Assembly (NCBI GenBank): GCA_902702965.1 | Contig: CACRXP010000111.1 | Coordinates: forward strand, 1,033,780 to 1,097,779 | Length of the DNA stretch: 64,000 nt | Source of the DNA: Spirometra erinaceieuropaei | Lineage: Eukaryota > Platyhelminthes > Cestoda > Diphyllobothriidea > Diphyllobothriidae | Direction: 5' to 3' | Part shown: positions 1 through 10,361 of the stretch, piece by piece | Numbering within the stretch: position 1 is the first letter of the stretch | How the letters are laid out: each line of letters starts with the position of its first letter | Made by a program: the position numbers and the translations under genes | The notes under the pieces: generated by a model | Seen by the model: only the letters and a program-made list of their open reading frames with translations | What the model was told of the DNA's origin: nothing | Database searches by the model: none

Positions 1-820
1 AAAGGAATTGCGATCCTGTGAAAGATCAGCTCAGGTCAAAAGACAGCATGATGGTACCAACTACAGGACCTAACTAAGGAGGGACGTGACGTCAGAAGAT
101 AACATGACATACTTTGGCGAGAAGATCTACCGATTTAAAGTTTACTTAAAGTGATTGTGATGTCTTAATCCTCGGAAATTGAGATCCTTGATCAGCCGCC
201 TCTGCAGACAGCCATTTGATGGACCTATAAGTAATAAAGTGGGTCAGAGGGGGCGCTCTCTGTTTGCGTATTAAGAAGCCGCAGAATCTGCCCAGAGTCA
301 TTTTTGGAGAGTTTTATGGATGGCGACCGAGCCCTTGAAAAAAATCCCATCATAAACCCAGGTCAAACATTAATCATGCGCCATCTGGACCGACAGTCGC
401 CTTTGAGTCTGTTTAGCCAACTGCGGTTTCCTTGCCAACAGATTTCTTCAAAGACATTTCAACAAATTGAGTCACGCTGTCGACAGATGGCTTTTGCTAA
501 ACGTAAATTCTCCAGACCCTCCTTCTGCATTACATAAATAGTAGCGAAACAGGGGCGAGGAGTTAAAATTACCTCAGCACACAGTGAACGTCGTAGCTTA
601 AGACCCATTGACAGAACAGTTGTTGCCGTATCCTCAAGTACAGGAGGCATCTCAGGTGAATTGACAGAAACGCATATTAAGGAAGATGTTGCTGGATTAA
701 TTCCTGATTTGCCGCATCCTGACTTTTGAATGAACAGTAGTGTCGTCTGCCTGAAAAACTATGAAAACATTTTATCGCATCTTCAAGAACTGAAGGTTTA
801 AAGAGGGAATCAGGGCAAAA
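1..820. other. unannotated flank
   Basis: Two short ORFs overlap here on opposite strands, but neither resembles a known protein and no repeat found elsewhere in the window was recognised. Nothing else can be supported. Confidence 0.4.
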
Positions 821-860
821 CGATCACCCAACAGCAACGTCTGTGAGCGCTGGAGAGACA

Positions 861-1800
861 GGTAACAATCGGGAGAGGGCACCCAAAAAAATACTGCCGG
901 CCAAAGCAGCGATCTTATCGCAACTGTCCTAAGCTACGCAGCCATTGACTGAGCCGCACACTGGCGACTGCGGTAGCTCCTGACCTCTTGAAGTAATGGT
1001 AAAAACTGATAATCCAAGTGTTCGGTCAACGGCGATCGCATTGCAGTTGTCCGTAGGTAAGCTACTATAGAATACTCCGCATAGGGAGTACTGCGGTCGC
1101 TTGTCAGCAGTGAAAGCTTATATTAAGTTTGTTTAACGTAGGGTGAGTCTACGACGATTGTTTCGCAACTGTCCAAAGGGTATGGTGCCATAGATTGAGC
1201 CGCATACCTACAACTGCGCTTATTCCTCACCTAAGGAAGAAATGGTCATAATGAATAAGCCAAAGGGCCGGTCCACAGCGATCGTATCGAAAGCGTTTGA
1301 GCGTATGCTACCATAGATTAAGTCGCATATCGACTACTGCGCTCGCTTTTCAGCTGTGGAAACTAATTCCAAGGTTGGTAAACATAGGATGGGTTTAAAA
1401 CGATCATTCCCAACTTTCCTAAGCTATGCTGTTCTAACGTAAGCCGCTCGTGACCTAAGCAAGCATATGTGAAGGATGGCAAACCAATGGTCGGTCTACA
1501 GCGATCGTTTCTAAACTCTCCTAAGGTATGCAAGGGTAGATTTAGCCGTAGCCCCCCTACTGCCGTCACTTTTCAGCCGTGTAAGCCTCGGTCAAGGCTG
1601 ATTAACCATGGCTCGGTCTGCAGCTGTCGCATCTCAACTGTTGGTGGTAATTTAAGTGAGGCAACATGTGCACTGCAGATCAGATAAAATTGAGGTCGGA
1701 TGAAGCAACAAATATGTAGGGCCATAACCTACTGAAATAGGTATAGCAAGTATTATTTCTAGGCAACGAATAGTTGGGTGTCCTCTCCCGATTGTTACCG
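861..1800. mobile_element. inverted-repeat-bounded element carrying a tandem array
   Basis: A 24-bp sequence at 861-884 (GGTAACAATCGGGAGAGG...CACCC) recurs in inverted orientation at 1777-1800 with a single mismatch. The two arms enclose the 122-bp tandem array. A short terminal inverted repeat around internal tandem repeats is a layout known from some non-autonomous DNA elements. No target-site duplication is evident and no coding region lies inside, so calling it mobile is inference. Confidence 0.45.
890..1680. repeat. tandem array, about 122-bp unit, seven copies
   Basis: The anchor CAGCGATC and its variants recur at 911, 1034, 1156, 1280, 1402, 1503 and 1625. The spacings are 123, 122, 124, 122, 101 and 122, so one unit has lost about 20 bp. 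Each unit shares the order anchor, CTAAGCTATG-like block, GATTGAGCCGCAT-like block, CTACTGCGCTCG-like block, then a less conserved tail. Units are clearly diverged, so the array is old. The short ORFs crossing it are not evidence of coding. Confidence 0.8.
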
Positions 1801-1809
1801 AGAGACAAT

Positions 1810-2260
1810 TTGGGAAGGAATCTATAGCCGTAAGCGTTACAATTTTATTAAAAGGCACAAAAAGAATTCACAGATAGGTAGTGTATACCAGACTCTATGG
1901 GCCCCAAACTCAGTTTAGGCTTAGTCATGCGACTGCAGCGTACTCAAATAAGATCAAATGGCACATAATTTTTGCATTCGCATACCTACTAGTAGCTTAT
2001 GCTGCGGGTACTTAGTAGTCCAGGTGCCCTCTACAATGAGCACCGGGGTCAAACGATCGCCGGGTCCCAGCAATCGCTTCCCTGCCTACGTCTATATAAG
2101 ACCGAGTGAGATCTTAACCATAATACTGCGGGTCGCGCGCCTATGTTATATGTTTATCTACCTCATTTCATTAGCCCTATGACGCACTGCCGATCGGTGG
2201 CGACCGTGAAAGCGCTGTCTGCGTCTGGACTGTTGCACTTTTATTGAGCTACATATACGT
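1810..2260. other. unannotated spacer
   Basis: Between the inverted-repeat-bounded array and the first SINE-1 copies. The only ORF (1958-2182) has no recognisable similarity. Nothing else was seen. Confidence 0.35.
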
Positions 2261-2267
2261 AAGCAGA

Positions 2268-2740
2268 AAGGTATTGCCGACAAAGACAAGAGAGACTGGA
2301 ATGGCCATTTCTGGCTTATTAGCCGTCGTCAGCCAGTCATGCCTAAACCCGAAGAGTGGAACACACGAGGCTCAATCTCGTGACCTGTTTGTTAGAAGTC
2401 CACGCCTCTACTAATGGGCCACGAGCCCGCTGCCATGCCGGTTTCGATCAGGAATATACAATGATAGGGGGCGATCACCGATCGTTTCTAAGGAACTCAC
2501 TCGTCCCCTTGTGCCTTGGGCTCTCTCTCGAGCCCAACCAGCAGCCGCACAGCGACGCATAATATAGGCAAAATGGCATTATCGACAAAGACAAGGGAGA
2601 CTAGAATGGCCGTTTCTGGCTTATTAGCCGTCGTCAGTCAGTCATACCCAACTCGGAAGTGTGGAACACCTGGGCTTAGCGCTCACGACCTGTTAGTTAA
2701 AGGCCCAGCGCCTCTAACCCCCTGGCCACGGGCCTGTATG
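2268..2740 (-). mobile_element. SINE-1 tandem dimer
   Basis: Two consecutive units in antisense orientation. Each contains GACAAAGACAAGGGAGACT, then CTTATTAGCCGTCGTCAG, then the complement of a tRNA-like head with a B-box-like segment and the complement of GTGGCCCAGTGG. The first unit also carries the second module (CGGAACTCACTCG-like, CTCTCTCTCGAGCCCAACC, CAGCAGCCGCACAGCG). The element family is presumably transcribed by RNA polymerase III and mobilised in trans. ORFs across it are by-products of the repeat. Confidence 0.8.
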
Positions 2741-2744
2741 CTGA

Positions 2745-2825
2745 ACAAAGTGCCGAGAACATCAGGGGAGACCAAAATGACAATTACTTGTATAGTGGTC
2801 GTTATTAGCCACTATAACAAAATAT
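2745..2825 (-). mobile_element. SINE-1 body fragment
   Basis: A diverged third partial copy directly after the dimer. It keeps GGGAGACCAAAATGAC and a GTCGTTATTAGCCACTAT form of the body motif, but no tRNA-like head. Confidence 0.5.
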
Positions 2826-3054
2826 CCGGCTTATAGCATCTGAGATTCTAACCTCGAATGATCGGTCATTGAGTCGACAGCTGTGCCACCGAGTCATAAG
2901 CAAGCTGTCTTGTCGGTTGCAAACGGCAATGCTAACTATGTTAGGATGTCGTTCACTAATTGAGTTACGGAATATGTTCATCCAAGTGTACCAGAAAGCT
3001 CAATCCAGAACTCACGAAAGCAGTCTTATAGTGATCAGAAATAAATCCTGAACG

Positions 3055-3215
3055 AAGTATCGACAAAAAAGCGAGGTTGTGATGACCCTTTCTGGTTTAA
3101 TAGTCGTCGTCTGTCAGCCACCTCCGAATTCTGGGATTTGAAGCCCAGAGTCTTTTGTCATTAGACGCCAAATTAAACGTTTTATCATTGAGTTACAGGC
3201 CTATGATCCTGTCGG
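3055..3215 (-). mobile_element. highly diverged SINE-1 copy
   Basis: Order and spacing match the family (CGACAAAAAAGCGAGG, TTTCTGGTTTAATAGTCGTCGTC, then a degraded head and CCTGTCGGTTATAATTGCGAATA), but many substitutions separate it from the other copies, so it is probably an older insertion. Confidence 0.5.
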
Positions 3216-3615
3216 TTATAATTGCGAATATTAATGTCCTGAGTAATCAATAATCACGCGAGAGACTATAGAGTGAGTTCTCAGACTTAACGGAACGTGT
3301 ACGTCCCGCAAACGATCGACAAACGACCTTTCCACAATATTTGTTCTCGTTTCGCTAAGTTTCAAATCATTGCGTTTCCCTGTCAATATTACAAGCCTAA
3401 TCTCTGCTGCGCTCAAGTTATTTAAGGGAGGCAAAATGTTCTCTTTACTTCAAACAGAAGAGTTAGCTGACAGGCAGAAACATTTGGAATCTGGTCACAT
3501 TAATTCTCAGAAAAACTTTTCTTCAGCAGACTTGATAAGCCCGCCTGCTCCCGAGTGGCTGTCGGAGAAATCCGCTAATATGCGCGCCTAGCTAGTCCAC
3601 GGATGTATACAATTA
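3216..3615. other. unannotated spacer
   Basis: Contains overlapping short ORFs on both strands (3231-3434 minus, 3370-3591 plus) with no recognisable domain. No repeat found. Confidence 0.3.
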
Positions 3616-3619
3616 ATTC

Positions 3620-4290
3620 CATTTATAGCCCCAAACGGGATGGTGGGGAAAGTTCCTATTTTTGACAGTTACTTTAAACTGATAAATAAGGGTGGGCTAG
3701 AAGGATTATGTTTAGTTTGATCATCACATGACGGGACCGCACACAGACACAGCCTTCACACACCTGTGGAGAGTGGCGACACCAAGAGGAGGTTAAAATG
3801 TGACGCATAAAATCAGACGCAAGCTGACTGGAGTGTCCATATTACGTGATGAGACTGCAGCAATTAACGACGCAAATGTCTGCCATCAAGCAGTCATCAC
3901 AACACATGCAACGATCCCTGATGAAGGGGCGGGGTAGACATGAATATTTATAGGTATGCGGTAGCATGGCGACTGCATCATATAGATGCTGCAGCCCCTT
4001 GTGCATGAACCATCCGTATCTGCTTTTGTCTCTGGTGATTTGTTCGAGCAGGAATTTTAAACGTCAGGCTAATAAAGCTCACGTCCCAGCGATCGCGTCT
4101 TTTCCTCCTTGAAGACTGATTCCTGTTTGATTCGGTTGCCACTATTCCAAACGATAAAAAAACTACAGAAGGGACGGTTTGAATCTTCCTGAAGGTCACA
4201 TTAGGAAGAGGTCATCATGGGCCATTGCTCAGTTCTGAGAGACACCTCGTTAGCCTGTCCGCTCCAAGCCAAGAAATAAAGTGCATCGTG
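3620..4290. repeat. unknown dispersed repeat R, copy 1
   Basis: The stretch from CATTTATAGCCCCAAACGGG through GAGGAGGTTAAAATGTGACG is very similar to the stretch beginning at about 5926. A second block (GGTTGCCACTATTCCAAACG to CCTGTCCGCT) at 4136-4262 recurs at about 4767-4900 and, more weakly, 6280-6424. The middle is interrupted by a hammerhead-like fragment. No protein family is recognised. Confidence 0.65.
4028..4112 (+). repeat. degenerate hammerhead-like PLE terminal fragment
   Basis: Shares GAGCAGGAAT...AAACGTCAGGCTAATAAAGCTC and CCAGCGATCGCGTCTT with the palindromes near 31.1 and 39.2 kb. The core has decayed: CTGGTGA instead of CTGATGA, and the GAAA element is mutated, so it is unlikely to be an active ribozyme. 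Confidence 0.55.
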
Positions 4291-4451
4291 AGAGCGTGAA
4301 GCTCAATAGATCCAGCACATCGAACTAGACGCTCGTGTACCATTGTGAATTAAAATACACTTTATTAGAAAACGTCGACTAAATGTGCATTCCTTTAATA
4401 TCCTGATAAAAATAATTGCTTCTTCACACGCACCTGTCGGACAGCAAAATC

Positions 4452-5025
4452 GCCATGAGGACGTTTAACTGTGACGGCAAGCTGACTGGAGTGTTCCTAC
4501 TAACACACCTGCCACCTTTTGTTTGAGAGATTGCGCCTACTGCAGTCAAGACATTGGCTGGAGTGAAGGGTGGTGAAAGAAAAAGCATACAAAAACAAAA
4601 CCATACCCTCGAAAAAATACAACTTTCATGCTGCAGCTGCTGCTGAAATGTCGTCAAACGTCTTTGCATTCGACTCTGCTTCACAGTTCTAAGTGAAAGG
4701 ACAGTTAAAGGTATTAAGAATGTTGGCTCGTGGAGAGTAGTTTAATTACGCATTCCACACATGATAGGGTTGCCACTATTCCAAACGATAAAAAACTACA
4801 GAAGAGGAGGTTTAAATCTTCCTGAAGGTTGCATTAGGAAAAAGTCACTGCGAGCCATTTTTCAACTCTGAGAGGTACCCGGTTATCCTGTCCGCTGGTA
4901 GCCATCCAAACCAAAACATTTGGTGCACCAAGAGAGACTGAAGGTCGGCAGACCAAGCACGGTAAGTTATGCGCTGGTGTGCGGTGAGGAGAGTTCTCCA
5001 CCTCCCTCTACTGGCTACGGATAAC
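4452..5025. repeat. unknown dispersed repeat R, copy 2
   Basis: Begins with GAGGACGTTTAACTGTGACG, a partial match to the GAGGAGGTTAAAATGTGACG block of copies 1 and 3, followed by GGCAAGCTGACTGGAGTGTT. It includes the GGTTGCCACTATTCCAAACG block at about 4767, nearly identical to copy 1. It lacks the upstream part present in the other two copies. No coding potential is recognised. Confidence 0.55.
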
Positions 5026-5029
5026 AATA

Positions 5030-5875
5030 TTACAAGCGAAAAATCTATTATTCAGATTTATCCCCTAAGTAGGGTTGTAATATTAATCATCTTTCAGGCT
5101 ATCCACATGGTATTTCAGTCACACGAGGGTACCGGCTTTTGAATGTGCTTCTTTCCAGTCGCTTGAAATAGTTAGACTCTCTGAAAAGGACTAGTACGTT
5201 GGTATAAAATTTCAGTAGTGATTTTCGAACACATTGTAAATTAAAGTATATTTTCTAGAGAGCTATTGTCGAAATACAGTTTCTTCTCATATCGTAGTAT
5301 ATAGTTTGTGTTTACTTTGAATGTTATACTAAAGAAAAAGGGGTATTTTGCCTTTTAAAACTTTTTTTCAATTTTCAAAACATGTCCAGGCCCATCCGTC
5401 GTTACAATCGCATTCAAAATTTCCTAATTTCATCCTCTTTACAGAGCATCAAAGCAGTATCATGCAATTCTTCATGCTTTTAAGAAGACGGTATATTGGG
5501 CTCATAGAACTGTTAAATAGATGTGAACCAGATAGCATTAATAAACAAGTTGGTGCGATGCTGCATAAGTGGGCATTCAACGACCTTAAGAAATCCTCCC
5601 ATTAGAAGCGTTGTTAAAACCGATATGTACTCTTTTTTGAGTGCAAAATTTTAAAGAAGACGAAAGTTGTTATTAAATGAGTCATGCTTCTGCGGCAGTC
5701 GTTTTTGTATGGTGTATCTTTCATGAACAGTCGAAAAACGTTTATTTAAAAGCAGAGCTCTTGCCGTGGCTAAGATATCTTAGGATTATGCTGCGTAAAA
5801 ATTAATGTTACAACTCTGCCACAGTAGTCTTTTCGGATCGAAAACATTTTACAGAATTTCGGTTGTCTGGGAAAT
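5030..5875. mobile_element. F element, decayed copy
   Basis: The left arm has GGGTTGTAATATTAATCAT, then ACCGGCTTTTGAATGTGCTTCTTT. The right arm has the inverted counterparts: GGATTATGCTGCGTAAAAATTAATGTTACAACTC, ending near ACAGAATTTCGGTTGTCTGG. Outer termini are eroded. It sits between copies 2 and 3 of repeat R. Confidence 0.5.
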
Positions 5876-5924
5876 TCGCCTACAGGCTCGCCTACCCAGT
5901 AGGCATATGTGTACGCCACGTTTC

Positions 5925-6545
5925 ATTTATAGCCCCAAAAGGGATGGCGGCAAATTTCCCATTTTTGACAGTCACTTAAAGCTGATAAATAAGGATGGGC
6001 TAGAAGGATTATGTTTAGTTTGATCATCACATGACGGGACCGCACACGGACGCTGCCTTCACACACCTCTGGAGAGCGGCACCACTAAGAGGAGGTTAAA
6101 ATGTGACGCATAAAATCAGACGGCAAACTGACTTGAGCGTTCCTGCTGACTGTCATATTGCGGTTGGAAAATTGCGCGTGGCCGCGATGACTGTCAAGAG
6201 TGGCCAGCGAGAGAGTTTACAAACAAAAAGCCACTTTGATAAGACAAAGCGTCCGCCTACGCATTTCACATACAATTCGGTTGTCACTGAAAACGAGAAA
6301 AGATACAATACGGACGGTTTGATTCTCACGTGAATGGGAGAGTCATAAATGTCACATTAAATAAGAACTATCGAGTGCCTTTTCTCAGCCCTAGGAGGCC
6401 CCTGGCTAGCCCGTCCGCTGGTAGGCTTTCAAGCTGAGAATTAAGTTTTGTCGGGGTAGAATGAGGCGTAGCAAATTGAGCATAGTGAGTACTGCGTTGA
6501 AGTGCCGTGATGAGGGTTCCTCTGTTTCCGACCTAACTGTATACT
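5925..6545. repeat. unknown dispersed repeat R, copy 3
   Basis: Nearly identical to copy 1 over the first 200 bases or so (TTCATTTATAGCCCCAAAAG, GGGCTAGAAGGATTATG, TTAGTTTGATCATCACATGA, GGAGGTTAAAATGTGACGCA), then more diverged. The short ORF at 6103-6333 is not conserved in the other copies. Confidence 0.65.
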
Positions 6546-7415
6546 AGTTCCCGTATGCTCCGGTTGGCTATCCGAACCGGAATAAAACAATATCATAACG
6601 AAACCAAATGAAATTAAAATGAAATGATTGTAGCACTTGCATAGCTAAGTATTTGGTCTAATTGCAACCATAAAAGGAGTTTCTCTTTTGACTTGGTCTA
6701 CCGTCTTGCGTTTATGTTGTCATGAGCGTCTGAAACCTATGTGGGTAGAGTCATCCCATCACAGTGATCATGACTTAGTTCATTTCACCATAAGATAGTT
6801 GAATGGATATTTTTGAGAGCTGGTATTATTACTGCTATAAAAACATAATCGGGGAGCAGTATAAAGACTTAAAAATGACATGCTTGCACCCCTCGCAAGC
6901 ATGTAAGTACTTGGCTATATCTGTAAAAAAATAAATGCATTTTCGTTGTAGCCTGATCGATGTTCTACCATTACTGTGGTTCATGAAGGTCCGGAATATG
7001 CCTGTATGGATTCACTACATATAATTAGTAAGAGTTGGATTGCAGAAATTAAGTTATGGAATAAAATCCCAAACTTCCTCGCAACCTCCCGTTTTTCACA
7101 GTTCGGTAGGGAAGTGTCCGGAAAAAAGTGTTAAAAATATTTAACAGACCGTAAAATTATTTCTCTGACCCCTGTGCTTGAAGAAATAAATGGAAGGGAG
7201 TTAAACTTCCCCTTTAAAATTACAATCAAACACATGAGTGAACTTACTAGGCTCTCGGTAAACAGACAGAGTCTTTAACTCATCACTATATGTGTTTTTT
7301 TTTAAAATAAAGGCGTCGAACAGAAGGAGCCTTGTAAAATCTTAAGTGGTAGGGTGGTTTGTGCTAGACTAAGTATGCCTGTTTTCGAATGGCGAAAGTT
7401 TTCCATTTTTATACG
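6546..7415. other. unannotated spacer
   Basis: AT-rich, without a recognisable ORF. A weak candidate for the far terminus of the adjacent transposon lies at about 7267-7292 (CAGAGTCTTTAACTCATC), but the match to the F terminus is poor. Confidence 0.3.
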
Positions 7416-7419
7416 TGTC

Positions 7420-8205
7420 TGCTTATTCCTAGCTCTGCAGACTTCATTCTGCGCGAGTAACTGAGGATGTGATGGCCCTGAGACATCATCACTATTTGTG
7501 AATCTCCTCCAACGGTCAGAATAAGCAGTATGCTGTTTTGTTTATTAGATTGTCGCACATTATAGCGCATACCGTATGTCACCATACATATCGTAACTTG
7601 AGCGATCCGAGCCACAGCCTGACTTAGATCAGGAACAGGTGACTGGCAAAACAAATGTTTTTTGCACAAAAGACTCAAAATTCCTACTAGCTGGGAACTT
7701 TTCAATATGAGAACCATTGTTAGCAATGACTTCTTCGATTTTCAGTCGGGGCTCGACGTACGTATTTCTGACATACTACGATGACTCTTGTTCCACTCTT
7801 TGACAATAGAGACCTTCAGGTCCTCAACGGTGTTGTGAGGCTTGTTGCAGGCCTTCTCCTCGACCTACTAACAAATGCTGTATTCGAGGAGATTTAAGTC
7901 TGGCGATGATAATGGCGACATATTTTAGGGCTAAAAAATTAGGCATGTGGTCTTCCAGCCAGCTCTGTATCTTTCTAAACATATGTGGAGGTGCAGCATC
8001 TCGCTGGAAGACCACATTGTCATATAGAGGGTAGCTGGAATTTATCCAAGACTTGTTGTGCTTCTAAAGAGCATCGAGGTATACGTCAGTATTCCCTTTG
8101 ACGTCGATCTAGACGAACTCAGGAGAAATGACTTCGCCGTCTAAAACAACTAGGCCAAACCCATCACATGTGCAGCTAACATATCATGAGATCGGTAACT
8201 CTCTG
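7420..8205 (-). pseudogene. Tc1/mariner-type DDE transposase relic
   Basis: Read on the minus strand, the order is MGFGLVVLDGEVISPEF, then NTDVYLDAL, then VVFQRDAAPPH, then a stretch with SSPDLNLLEYS, then EEKACNKPHNTVEDLKVSI and NGSHIE. This is the order of the catalytic half of Tc1/mariner transposases: the block around the first acidic residue, the FQQDGAPPH-like block around the second, the SPDLNPxDY-like block around the third, and the NGGHIE-like end. At least two stops and a frameshift interrupt it, and the N-terminal DNA-binding half is missing. It ends at an F-like terminal motif at 8177-8205, next to a SINE-1 copy. Confidence 0.8.
8177..8205 (-). repeat. F-like terminal inverted repeat beside the transposase relic
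   Basis: The complement reads CAGAGAGTTACCGATCTCAT followed by GATATGTTAGC. It matches the left terminus of the F element at 10362 at about 28 of 34 positions when the adjoining GTA is counted. A TA dinucleotide lies immediately outside (8206-8207), as expected for Tc1/mariner target sites. Part of it could also be read as coding continuing into the transposase. Confidence 0.55.
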
Positions 8206-8213
8206 TACACAAA

Positions 8214-8363
8214 TACGTGGACTTCTAAACCAACAGGTCGCGAGTTCGAGGCTTGGGTGTTCCACACTTCGGGCTTGGGTATGGCTGGCTGACGACGGCT
8301 AATAAGCCAGAAATGGCCATTCCAGTCTCCCTTGTCTTTGTCGGTAATGCCATTCTGCCTAAA
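8214..8363 (+). mobile_element. SINE-1, 5'-truncated
   Basis: Sense-strand copy: GTGGACTTCTAAACCAACAG, B-box-like GAGTTCGAGGC, the body GGCTGACGACGGCTAATAAG, and CCCTTGTCTTTGTCGGTAAT. The A-box region is missing. It abuts the transposase relic and probably removed or displaced the transposase N-terminal part. Confidence 0.75.
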
Positions 8364-8865
8364 TACTTGTTAGTGTAAATATCGTACAACAAAATTGCAA
8401 GAGATTTCAGTGATGCTGGAATGCGGGTTCAAGAAAGAGATTTTTTCAGCCCACCTTCAAGCGCTGCATTCAGTAAAAATGACAACTAAATAGGCATGGC
8501 ATTTAGCCATCGATTTAGGGTGCCATTCAAATCGAACTACACTTTAAAAAAAACCTACTCAAAAGATTCCTTTCAAATTCTGATTTAAAAGGAAGGTGCG
8601 TCATTTATGAATTCCATTAGGGACGATTAGGCATTTTATAGCTTTAAAATTTTTCTGCCTTTAAATTCTTTAGACACTGGGAAATGTTTATCAATTTACC
8701 ATCAGTTCTATACATTAACTAGTGCTGCTTATAAAGTACATGGCATGAGTTTCGTTCATTTCATAAATGGTGAGCCCTACATGGCATGTTTTTGATAGCA
8801 AATAGCAATGTAGAATTTTTTAACACGGAAAACATAGAGCTTGCTGTTTGAAAACCATACCAGCC
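8364..8865. other. unannotated spacer
   Basis: AT-rich with no ORF resembling a known protein. Nothing supported. Confidence 0.3.
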
Positions 8866-8867
8866 CG

Positions 8868-9235
8868 ATAGCAGTTGGTCCGGTTCAAATGTATTCGTAA
8901 ATTGATAGAAAACTTTAAAGATCGAATGATGCGCTTTATATAAGTAAAAACTTTGAAGGTGCAATTTACTACTTAATGAGCACCAGAAGCAATTTTTGTG
9001 TACATGCTTCAGAAAAGACATTTTAATTGACAAAAGCATTCAAAATGGGCGAGAAAATTCAAAATCAATAATTTCCTACATTATGTGTTCTTAGGAGGCA
9101 GCAACAAATAAGTTTATTCAAAAGCCGACACCCCAGCTTGATTGAAATCACTAAAAACTATGTTGCAAGATAGTAAATTTTATAATCCTACGCAAGTAAG
9201 CTATTTAAAATATAAAATATTCGAAAATGTGTGCT
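8868..9235. mobile_element. F element right-arm remnant
   Basis: The order TTCAAAAGCCGACACCCCAG, then ACTATGTTGCAAGATAG, then TTTTATAATCCTACGCAAG corresponds to the right arm of the better F copies, which has AAAAGCCGA, TATGCTGCATGAT, TTACAAC and AAGTAATC in that order. The terminus is lost. Confidence 0.4.
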
Positions 9236-9522
9236 AAGAAATTTTAAGTCAAACCGTACTCGACGACTACAGAGGAAATCTGTCGAGCTACATTCGGTAT
9301 GAACTGAAAGCAAGCATGTGCAGCAGGATTGATGAGTGTCAATAAATTTCGTGACAGCTTTTCAACTGCAGTCTGTCTCTGGATGACATGGATGACGAAT
9401 GGAAGCACACAGCAGCATGAATGTCTACAAAATGTCAATCCATAAAAGCAAGGTTCAATGGCATGAATATTCAGATGAAAGACGTTTTTATAAACATCAT
9501 ATAGGGAAGAGGGGCGTAAAAA

Positions 9523-10361
9523 TTACCAGAGCAATTGCCCATTGATCACGTGGTCTAACTGCTCGCAAAGGTCTGGTTTCTCCCCTTCCCATGTAAGCTG
9601 CTCCCAAGTAACGCAAGTTTCGAGTTTCGTTATAGACGAACGAGGCGTTTTGTTTTCTTGTTTGAAAAGCCATTTGGCCAAATGCTTATCAACCCTAGTT
9701 GCCACTTGCCTTTGCGTTAGTCCAGTATAATTGCATCCGCAAGTGTCTGTAAGTGCATACGTGCAATTTGGGTTGACGTGCATCGGCCAGATATCCTTTG
9801 CCCGATTAGTTGGAAGGCTGTTGGTGGAACTGATAAAGACGAGGTCTACAGCGTTGCAAGCTCATTCTATGGGGTAAGGGAAGAGTCGCTCGGTTGTGCT
9901 AGCGACGCTGTCAACGGTGAGAATATTATAACGGGCTCCTTCGAAACAGACTGTTTCGTCATTTTTGATCGTAAATGGTTGCTGTTCTTCCGAATATATG
10001 CGTGCAGGATAACGACACTTAAGTAAGACTTATTTGAGCCGGGCAATTTCTGCATCTGGGGTCTCCCGGGAGAATATTTTCCACGCTCTTTGAAAAAGAA
10101 GTTAAACCAGATTTCTTTTACCTTGTATTGTCCCAAGGCTTTTAAAACGTAAGCATTGCCCCTTCCACGTAGTGTTGCGAAAGACGGAACGCCCTATTGA
10201 ACTATCATCCTCTAGAAACATAAGGAGGTCTAAAAGAGTAAATTGTTACACTGCTCAATTTCCATCATGAGTATGATTTTCTGATGCAAATTATTCATCA
10301 CACAAAGTAGTTTGGCGGCGTCTTCCTCGTTATTAACAACCGTGGTTATATCATCCACGTA
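9523..10361 (-). pseudogene. Penelope-like element relic: RT palm/thumb to GIY-YIG end
   Basis: Minus-strand reading starts exactly at the reverse-transcriptase motif C, YVDD (codons 10361 to 10350), followed by VVNNEEDAAKLL and MEIEQCNNLLF of the RT C-terminal half. A stop and frameshifts follow. The endonuclease end is open at 9783-9523 and contains CGCNYTGLTQRQVATRVDKH, a degraded GIY-YIG core of the cysteine-containing PLE type. Everything upstream of YVDD is replaced by an F element whose terminus supplies the first codon. PLEs move by target-primed reverse transcription, but this copy is dead. Confidence 0.8.

Noticed and set aside
890..1680. CRISPR array as an explanation for regularly spaced repeats.
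   Set aside because: Whole 122-bp units repeat without unique spacers, repeats are diverged, and the context is eukaryotic.
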